The notes under the pieces are model-generated. The model was not told the DNA's origin. It made no database searches and worked only from the letters and a program-made list of their open reading frames with translations. This document shows positions 55,824 to 64,000 of a DNA stretch of 64,000 bases, one piece after another (position 1 is the first letter of the stretch; every line of letters starts with the position of its first letter). The stretch is from Reticulascus tulasneorum (taxonomy: Eukaryota; Ascomycota; Sordariomycetes; Glomerellales; Reticulascaceae), in contig LSAX01000006.1 of the NCBI GenBank assembly GCA_001557505.1, positions 124,001 through 188,000 of the forward strand, written 5' to 3'. The translations under genes and the position numbers were made by a program.

Positions 55824-58078
55824 ATGCCTCTTCTTGACGGATTCTCAGATAACCCATTCAAAACACGCTCAGATTTGATACGTGGCGGGCTAGCTCTGTT
55901 AAAGCCGCTTGAACAGTATCAATCTCCTGAAAAAGCACGAATCAAAATAGGAACGACAACCGGTACAGGGTTCAGCGAGATAGCAGCACAACTTGAAGGA
56001 TACGCCAGGCCCCTTTGGCTAGTTGCCAATCTTCTTGGATCACAAACGCTGGAGTCCGCTGCACCAGCCCCAAGTCCGGATGTGCGGCTGGAATCGTGGA
56101 TTACTGGCCTGAAGAATGGAACTGATCCCACCTCCCCAGAGTATTGGGGCGAGGTCGGCGACTTTGACCAGCGAATGGTTGAGATGGAGTCCATATCATA
56201 TGCCTTGCTAGCCGCACCTGCGGCATTTGGGTTCGCGGATGACGAGGTTGCGAAGAGCAATTTAATCACTTGGCTCCGTCAGATCAACCAAAGAACAATG
56301 TCTCAAAATAATTGGCGCTGGTTCCGAGTCTTTGTCAACCTTGCATTGGTACACTCTCTAGGAGTGCTCGCAGAAGAGGTCGAGCACATAATTCAGGACG
56401 ATCTCAACGTTCTTGATACCTTCTACCTCGGAGATGGGTGGTCTAGCGATGGGATATGGGGCGAGGAGAGGAAACAAGTAGATTATTATTCCGGGAGTTT
56501 CGCTATTCAGTTTTCACAACTACTATACGTGAAATTTTCTGGAGGTCTTGATCCCAAAAGAACTGAAAGGTATAAAGATCAGGCGAGAGAGTTCGCAGAC
56601 GGATTTTGGAGATATTTCAATGCAAATGGTAGTAGTGAGTCGCAAACCAATTAAGACGGTGGCTAATTTCTCGACAGGCGCCGCAATACCATTTGGACGC
56701 AGTCTGACTTACAGGTTCGCATTCACAGCTTTTTGGTCCGCCATAGCCAGCGCAGGAATCACTCTCTCACCGCCTCTAGACCGACCCGGCGTGGTTAAGG
56801 GGATGATGCTGCGCCATTTGCGATGGTGGTCTACAAAGCCAGACATTTTCAACGTTGACGGGACTCTTAACATTGGTTTCGTCTGTAAGTACGCTCAGCC
56901 ACGTGGTGCGAAGACAAGCTAACGAGCACCTTGCAGACCCGAATATGTATATGTCCGAGGATTACAACTCCCCGCAGTCCGTTTACTGGTGCCTCAAGAC
57001 ATTTATCGCCGTTGGAGTACCCGAGCTTGATCCATTCTGGGCGAGTGACGAGCTACCATACCCTAAGGATACATCACATTCCCACAGTGGTATTCCCAAC
57101 GTGGCTATCTTGTGGCCACCAAGGCATATTCTATGCAATTCACCGTTTCATCACTTTCTCATCTCCACAGGTCAGGCCACAAAGAAGAATCATAAAGCAC
57201 GGGAGGCGAAGTACGGTAAATTTGCCTACTCTTCTGCATTTGGATTCAGTGTACCAGTGGGTCTTCTTCTAGAACAGATAGCCCCGGATAGTACTCTGAG
57301 TATAAGCCACGATAATGGCGAGACATGGAAAGTCCATCGGGACCCGTTCGGCATCCAGAGAGGAACGCTGCAGCTCGGAGGTGAGTATGTACCAACCATA
57401 TCCAGTACTTGGCGGCCATGGGGGTATATCGACTTTGAGGTACATACGACTCTGGTTGCGCCAAGTAGCAAGTGGGCAGGGTGGCATCTGCGACTGCACG
57501 AAGTCCGCTGGACTCAACCTCTCAATGATGCAAACCGATTTGCACAAATACAATGCGTCGACAGCGGCTTTGCTATCTCATCTCAGACCTCGCATGGCTC
57601 GACAATCTATGAACAGCCGTGCAGTGAAAACATGGACGATTTCAACGGAGAGGCTCAGGGGTGGTGGAAAACCGCGACCAGCTCTTTGATCATATCAGAG
57701 TCCGGCACTAGTGGCATAATTGACTTGACGCAACGGTTCTCAAGAGGCCGCGATTCCGATGGAGATGGAGATGGCACAAGATCCAATTTGGCCAGCAAGA
57801 GCATCATTATCAAGCCTCATGCAAACACGAATCTCATGGCTCAACGCACCCTCATCCCTTCTACACATCACAGCATAGACTTTGCCGATCTTGCTTATTC
57901 ACATAGTCACTCGGCAGAGGGTGATATGCGAGCATCATTCTGCATAGTTACTGGTGTGTTTGCCGTGGAAAGATCTGAAAGAGCCCTTTCGAGTGCAGTG
58001 TGGGACATGTGGCGCATGCCACCTGAGGGTCGAATCGTGGCCTCGACTGGAGTTGGGGCGACACTACACTTACATTGA
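55824..58078 (+). CDS. DUF2264 domain protein, probable glycoside hydrolase
   Basis: Three exons, join(55824..56628, 56678..56884, 56937..58078), 717 residues. Introns are 49 and 52 bp; splicing rebuilds [21 protein letters not shown] and [20 protein letters not shown]. The N-terminal 400 residues match DUF2264 (PF10022): [72 protein letters not shown]. The C-terminal 300 residues look like a beta-rich accessory domain. DUF2264 proteins sit with glycan-degradation genes in bacteria, and I recall that CAZy groups part of them as GH154 with beta-glucuronidase activity, but this should be verified. No signal peptide is visible, in line with the neighbouring cytosolic GH88 enzyme and with an imported substrate. 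Confidence 0.87.
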
Positions 58079-58476
58079 TGATTTGACTCATTATCTTGTA
58101 CTTTGGCTTGCACTGAAATCTTTAAGGTCCACATGAGACTGAAGATGGACTCCTGCACGGAGCGTGACAGTCATATTTAGATAGTCATAGACACCATACG
58201 GAGTTGTGTAATATCGCATGAGGCGGCCAGCCCGCATATTGCACCATTAGGATTGTTGTGAACATTGTCTAGCGCGGCTGATCTTCGTACGGAACCAGGA
58301 CGGCACAAGCCATGAAACGAATGGATTGGGCTGGGGTAGCAAGTGTGGATTTTAATTTTCGCAGCCAAAGAGTATCTATGACGAGAGAAAAGAAATTTTG
58401 ATTTGGCCGCAATTTAGCGTCCTCGTGCAACATCAACAGCCATCGCATGTACTTGTCCATTCACTCCGGTGATGCC
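58079..58476. other. Short convergent intergenic region
   Basis: 3' flanks of the DUF2264 and GDP-mannose pyrophosphorylase-like genes; nothing else seen. Confidence 0.5.
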
Positions 58477-59907
58477 TTACATGATAACCTCGTTCGCGAC
58501 ATCCTGATTGGCACGTTAGAACTCGGCTTAGGACGAGGGTTAGGAAAGGACTCACTCTCTTCAACTCCTTATACGGCAAGCAGATGCAATTCTGTACGCG
58601 AACCTCGTCGCCAACACCGCAATCTTTGCCCAAGATTGTAATACTCTGAACCTTAACGCCGTTTTTGATGATGCTGGTGGTGTGACTGTTCGCCGGTGTG
58701 GGCGTGCCCTCGACTCGCGCCCAGGCGCCTACTCGACTGCCCCATCCGATGATCGAGTACAGTACACAAGCATCGTGCTTGATTTCCGAGTCCTCCAACA
58801 CAATGGATTCCTTGATTCGCGCGCCTGCACCGATTGTGACTTTCGGACCAATTGAGACGTTTGGTCCCAATTTGGCCGTAGGATCGACGTCTGCCGAAGG
58901 GTGGATGAAGACGGGCGGGAGGATGTTCGCGCTCGGCTGTGCTAGCTCCTTTGAGCCACTCTGCCACGCCTTTTGGAGATACAACGCGTTCGCTGGCACG
59001 GCGGAGCCGGCCGTCTTGATCTGTCGCCAGAAGTCCTTGGTCTCGTACACGAAGAAGTGCTTGGTGTCGGCCATATCGCTGAGAATATCCTGCTCCAAGC
59101 GGATAACCTCATTCTTGCCCTCGTCGTCTTCATCCATAATGAAGCTGCTCTCCAAGTTCTCGGAGCTCGGGTACGACACTAGACGGTTGGGTCGGTCTGT
59201 GCGACGCTTAATGGCTGACTTGATGCTGGGAAAGATGGCTTCGGTAGAGAAGAGGTAGACACCGCAATTGATGAGGTTACTGATGTGGCTCTCTGGCTTC
59301 TCGACGTAATGCAGCACACGGCGGGTATGCGCATCGCTAACGATGCACCCAAAGTTGCTTGCGGCGTCGTCCGACACCCTGGTGCCCAGAATAACAGCCT
59401 CCGCATCCTTCTCCCCAAACAGCTTCAGCATCTCCGTGAGCGGAAACGAACAGCACACGTCGGCGTTCAGCACAAACAGGCGCTGCGGCCGGCCCTTAAG
59501 GATAGCATCGCGGAAATGGTACAGTCCGCCCGCTGTGCCGAGGGCCTCGTATTCGCGGAGGTACTTGATGCTCAGGTTTGGGAACTCCTTGGACGAATCT
59601 TTGATGAAGTCGCGGAAGACGGTCTCGTCGTAGTAGCCAATGATCAAGACCTCGGTGATTTGCTTGCCGGGAACCCGGTCGATGGCGGCGACGCAGTGCC
59701 AGATTATAGGGTGGCCGGCGACGTCGAAGAGTGGTTTGGGAACGTCGAGACTGAGGGGTCGAAAGCGGGTGCCTCTGGAGGGGCCGCCAACCTTGACAGC
59801 TGTTAGTGGCGGTGACGGCAGCAGGAAGGAGGGCAATCGCGTACCAAGATCACGGCCTTGGTGGAGGGCTCGTGTGTCTTGCCTCTGTGAGGCACTTGGA
59901 GCGACAT
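58477..59907 (-). CDS. GDP-mannose pyrophosphorylase A-type subunit (GMPPA-like)
   Basis: Three exons, complement(58477..58503, 58556..59791, 59845..59907), 441 residues. Exon 1 reads MSLQVPHRGKTHEPSTKAVIL; splicing gives AVILVGGPSRGTRFRPLSLD, the nucleotidyltransferase signature in its A-type form. Exon 3 encodes only DVANEVIM, joined as KELKRDVANEVIM. N-terminal Rossmann-like domain: PKPLFDVAGHPI, EYEALGTAGGLYHFRD, VLNADVCCSFP, YVEKPESHISNLINCGVYLF. C-terminal left-handed beta-helix of hexapeptide repeats: HPSADVDPTAKLGPNVSIG, KVTIGAGARIKESIVLEDSEI, CVLYSIIGWGSRVGAWARVEG. A-type subunits in animals regulate the catalytic B subunit by binding GDP-mannose; they support glycosylation and cell-wall mannan supply. 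The tiny last exon is certain from phase and motif. Confidence 0.9.
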
Positions 59908-61292
59908 CTTGAAAGTGTCGTGAGCGGTGGTTGTAATTTGGGCAAGTGTCACCGCTTCGTGTTGTCACCCCTTTGAAATATTGGCGTGGGATAATTATTC
60001 CTGAATACGTAGTATTTGGCCAGGGATGGAAGGCGGTGACGAGGAGTGACGGTTAGAGCCCTTGGATGATAGTGGAGTACCTTTGTTTACTTGTGGTCTC
60101 AGACACAATCACAAGTACTTGCTAGCGAACGGCCTGGATGCACCCCTGGACACGTGGGTCAGTGTGCAAGGCCACAGTGGCTCAAGGCTTGCGAGAATCG
60201 GAATCATCCCCGCCATTGTGAAGTATCAAGTCCGCACACATTGATCAAGGTCGAGGAGAACTTCCCGGTAGCATTATTATCGGACCTATGATCGTGCCTT
60301 TATTCCTCGCATCGGCTTGAACCTCCAAGAAGGCCTCCTATTCGCAAAGATGAACATGCTCTTCACAGATAAAGTACTCCAGCCAAATTTGCCAGGACTC
60401 AAGGGCACAATGGAGGTACTGTCCAAGAAGGGTGAAGATTGGTTATATGAGCATGCATAAGGAATGGATGTTATCGCTACGGATCTGTAGCTTTGAGCTC
60501 AATCTTCAATTGCTTGGCAATAGAAAACTTAAAACTTATGAACACCACAGTGGCTTCTGCTCCTAACAACCTATGCCTTATTACTATCATCATCATCAGA
60601 GGGAGGCAGAGTCACTTTCACGGCTACACTGCAGAATTTGGTGGGTAGGTGTGCATTCGGTGAGCCACAGCGGGTACCGAGTCACCGTTAGGCAGGTTTA
60701 AGCGGGGCGTCACACCTAAGGTGGGCTGCCAGCCACTCAATTCTCGTCACATCTCAGCTCATCCCTGCTGAGGCCCTCATGCACCTCCCCTTCTCCAGTC
60801 CATAATAGTTTCTGCTAAGAGATACATTGTTGCCTTCAAGTATACTCCATTTGTTCCTCGGCCCAACCCAATTCAATAGCACTCGGGAAGCCCTATCTGT
60901 AGAATTAAGATTGCTATTCCACTGCGATTTAGTTTGACTGATTTACGGCAGCCATGAGCTGTAATGGGTAGCTGGGGTCGGGTGGCAAGTACTCGCGTCT
61001 AACAAAGCCTAACACTTACTGTGTACGTCTGGAGATCACCTCAACAGCTTGAGAAGAAGGAGAAGATGGTTTAAAGCTTCCACTCCCAACTCATCTCTTG
61101 TTCTCTCTTGCTTCACCTTACCTTCCGACTTTCAATTCTATCTGCTAATCCGCCGTATCACGTCACATGTCAACTCAGTCCCTTTGGTCGGTCGTCACCA
61201 CCTCCCTCACCTGCCTCTGAGCTGCATCGTTTGTCTTCGTTCATCTTGACGCTCCCGTCTTCTTTTCTTTGCCACTCCCTTTTCTCACCATT
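59908..61292. other. Divergent intergenic region between GMPPA-like and dynamin-like genes
   Basis: About 1.4 kb holding both promoters. The last 200 bp before 61293 are strongly CT-rich (TTCTTTTC, CTCACC), typical of fungal core promoters and 5' leaders. No gene recognised; short open frames only. Confidence 0.5.
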
Positions 61293-64000
61293 ATGACGAA
61301 GGGAAAGGCACCGCGAGTCAAAACAGAGGCAGCGATGCCTGCTATACCTACCTGGAATCACGAGTCCCCGCAATCATCGTCGGCCACAAATACCTACGCA
61401 GCTCGCTCTGTGTACGCCCCCAACCCGCCGCCGTCGAGCTCCTGGGCGCCTTCCGTATACCAAAACTATCGGTCTGATGCACGTGAGTATTCCCTGACCC
61501 TGAATCCCATCACAATCATCTGACAAGAAACGCAGCGGCACCTTCGGAAAGACGTGCTCTGACAGTGGATGATACTGAGCCTGTCCTCCTTGAGTTGAGG
61601 AGCCGTGGCGCAAACATGGCTGCCGAGAACTCCATGCAAAGTAATGATGGGCTATTTGATGGCTCTTTCCGAGACTTCGGTGACCGGGTGAAAGCTCTCA
61701 ATGACACCCTTGCCGAGTTGCAGCAGCTGGGCGTCTCCCATATCCTCTCCCTGCCGGAGTTGGTCCTGGTCGGCGATCAATCCGCTGGCAAGTCAAGCCT
61801 GATGTCGGGCATGGCCGGCATAAACCTCCCGAGAAGTGAGGGTGTGTGTACTCGCTGCCCAATCCATATCCGGGTGTCTCGAAACCAAGAATGGTCTTGT
61901 CGTGTGTCTCTGCAGCAAGACTACGCATTCAACCCACCGACTGGCCGAGAAATCACCAAGGCGGACGTCACATCACGAACGCCATTCCCGCCTTGGGTGA
62001 AGCAGCAGAGAGAAGTAAAGGACTTCAAAACCATCTACAACAAGTCGGAAATCGAGGACATCTTGCGATGGGCCCAGGTCGCCATTCTCAACCACAACCA
62101 GAACCACGAGCTGTTCATTCCAGGATCTGGTGCCATCGCCCGGCAAGGCGATCTGGCATCAGAAGCGGAATCCACAGCAGCCAAGTTCTCGCCAAACACT
62201 GTGGCACTCGAGATCAGAGGACCCGATCTTCCCGATTTGTCATTTTATGACTTGCCTGGGATATTTCGCAACTCCGCCCGGGAAGAAGACGAGTACTTGG
62301 TGCAGGTTGTTGAGAATCTGGCGCGAGAATACATCTCACACTCGGGGGCCCTGATCATCTGGGCGGTTCCCATGAACGCTGACCCGGAAACGTCTTCAAC
62401 GCTTTCCATCATTCGTAACCTGGGCGCAACGCAGCGAACGATTGGCGTCATGACGAAAGCCGACCTTCTCCCGATCGACAGCAACCACGGTCAGTGGTCG
62501 GCCATGCTCCGTGGTGAAAGCCACAAGATCGGTCATGAGTACTTTATTACGTCGCGTCCTACAGACCAGGGACTCGAGGACCAGGCACACTGGGAAGAAT
62601 GCTTGTTCAGTGAGGAAGGGCATAGCCAGTGGCCCGCAGGCTTTCGAGAATTTCGAGAGCGCAGCGGCGTCGAACGCCTCAAAGCCTCTCTGTCGGAGAA
62701 ACTAGGCAAGGAGTTCGCCAAGAGGTATGCAGCCGAATCATCGTCTCTTTAATTACATTAAGGGAGTACCCTGCTGATATGGACTTATAGCTTGCCTTCA
62801 ATCAAACAGAAGGTCATCCACAGGTTGAATCATGTGCAAAACGAGCTGCGGAATTTACCCGAGCTACCCAATAATGTTGAGTTGGAGATCCGAAAGAGTC
62901 TTATGCTGTTCTCGGCAATGGTCAAAGAGAAACTTCGTGGCAAAGAGTTCTCATCTGACTACGGCAAACTGTCTGAAGCATTCCGGGACTGCATTCTGCA
63001 CATCAAACCGAAGTTCACTCTAAAGGACCCATCTGACGCTCCTGTACTCGACCTCATTGAATCAGACACTGAGGAAAACCAGAGCAACACGCCCTCGAAC
63101 CGAAAACGGGGTCTGAATGCCCAGACCCCTTCCGCCAAACGTTTTAGGCCCACTGTCAGTGGCGCGTCATTCTCATCTGCCAACGGCGTCAAGGCAGAGG
63201 ACGGAAATAGTCCAACACCACAGACGCCAAACCGACCACCCAGACTGCCTCCTCCGGCCCTGTTGGAGCCCTTTGCGAGGTACCGAACTATTGGCCAGAA
63301 GTTTCGAACGTTGAGACAGATATCGGAGGATATTCGCGCCATGACGAAGGCCGGCATGCCAAACCTCGTGCCAGATGAGGTCTATGAGGACCTGTGTAAA
63401 CAGGCCGTGCAGCCTTGGCACGATCCGACAACCACCTTTCTTCAAGAGACCATGAACCTACTGCACCGAATTGTCAATGCAGCATTAGAACAAGCATTTG
63501 GAACATTAAAGCGACGCCTCATTTTCAAGGAGTCCAAGTCACACATGCAAGGATTCCTCGAGCAATGCCGAAGCATGACATCGGCATTCCTGAACGAGCT
63601 GTATCAGATGGAGACTTTCCAGCTCTTCACCGTGAATCGAGGTGCTTTCGATTACTATGAGAAGACAGAACTTCGGCTTCTGACGCGTTACAGACACGTC
63701 ATGCGTTGGGAGGCGTTCACATGGGACAAGACCGAATTCCCCGACTGGGAAAAAATGACGCCCCAACAGAGGCTCGAAGAAGAAAAACGGCATGCCTCCG
63801 AAACGGCCAAAATGGGACCAGATGTTTTTGATAAGGAACTGAAAGTCGCGGCTTATGTTCGTGGGTACTATAAGTTAGCTGCCTTAAGATATGCCGATAC
63901 TGTCTCGCTGTCCATCACTTCGAGGATGTTTCCCAACATTGTCAGCAAGCTGGACTGCTACCTGGACGAAAAGCTGGGGTTGATGGGGGCGCAGGGCCCT
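61293..64000 (+). CDS. Dynamin-like GTPase (Mx/Vps1-related fungal family), truncated by window end
   Basis: join(61293..61482, 61536..62724, 62791..64000 and beyond); 863 residues are visible. Introns are 53 and 66 bp; splicing gives YRSDAPAPSERRALTVDD and FAKSLPSIKQKVIHRLNHVQ. A Pro/Ser-rich N-terminus of about 110 residues precedes the GTPase domain: G1 GDQSAGKSS (about 143-151), switch and G3 DLPG in FYDLPGIFRNS, and G4 TKAD in GVMTKADLLPI. The middle/stalk domain follows, with an unstructured insert near 545-615, then PFARYRTIGQKFRTLRQ and the helical stalk to the window end. Three SUMO-related motifs are visible (see findings). Such proteins in ascomycetes are numerous and mostly uncharacterised, resembling Mx GTPases more than classical dynamins. 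The effector (GED) end is not in the window. Confidence 0.88.

Overview
The window is nuclear DNA of a filamentous ascomycete (Pezizomycotina). The evidence is short 47-80 bp GT-AG introns with CTAAC/CTGAC-type branch sites, several Zn2Cys6 (fungal binuclear cluster) transcription factors, fungal-type MFS transporters, a PIR/GPI cell-wall protein and roughly 2.7 kb per gene. I cannot name the genus from sequence alone. Gene models below were built by hand: each intron was placed by splice sites, reading phase and continuity of recognisable protein motifs. No rRNA, tRNA, CRISPR array or intact transposon was recognised.

Layout. 0.4-7.4 kb: an orphan basic/serine-rich membrane-anchored protein and a vWA + RING-between-RING E3 ligase. 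8.8-18.4 kb: an all-minus-strand metabolic group of an Ldh2-type dehydrogenase, a DHA2 MFS transporter, a Zn2Cys6 regulator (with a GC-AG intron in its zinc cluster), a decayed gene remnant and an IlvD/Edd dehydratase. 19-32 kb: a 1063-residue orphan, a polytopic orphan membrane protein, importin beta-4 (Kap123 type) and a PF04185 phosphoesterase. 32-37 kb: a 5 kb gene-poor stretch with simple repeats. 37-39.7 kb: a PIR-like GPI cell-wall protein and a WBP4-like spliceosomal protein.

40-58 kb is a sugar-utilisation island made of two modules. The first (40.0-46.5 kb) is a MAL-type cluster: Zn2Cys6 regulator, alpha-glucoside permease and intracellular maltase, the last two divergent from a promoter with CGG repeats, a 13-bp CGG/CCG palindrome and CreA-type sites. 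The second (48.2-58.1 kb) holds a sugar porter, a Zn2Cys6 regulator, a GH88 unsaturated glucuronyl hydrolase and a DUF2264 protein. Neither enzyme has a visible signal peptide, so the arrangement suggests uptake of a uronic-acid-bearing oligosaccharide and its breakdown inside the cell. The GH88/DUF2264 promoter carries three CGG triplets at exact 10-bp spacing. A calcineurin-like phosphoesterase gene with a one-base frameshift lies between the modules.

58.4-64 kb returns to housekeeping functions: GDP-mannose pyrophosphorylase A-type subunit and a dynamin-like GTPase cut by the window end. The best candidates for something new are the GH88/DUF2264 module with its regular CGG array and the SUMO-motif-rich dynamin-like protein.
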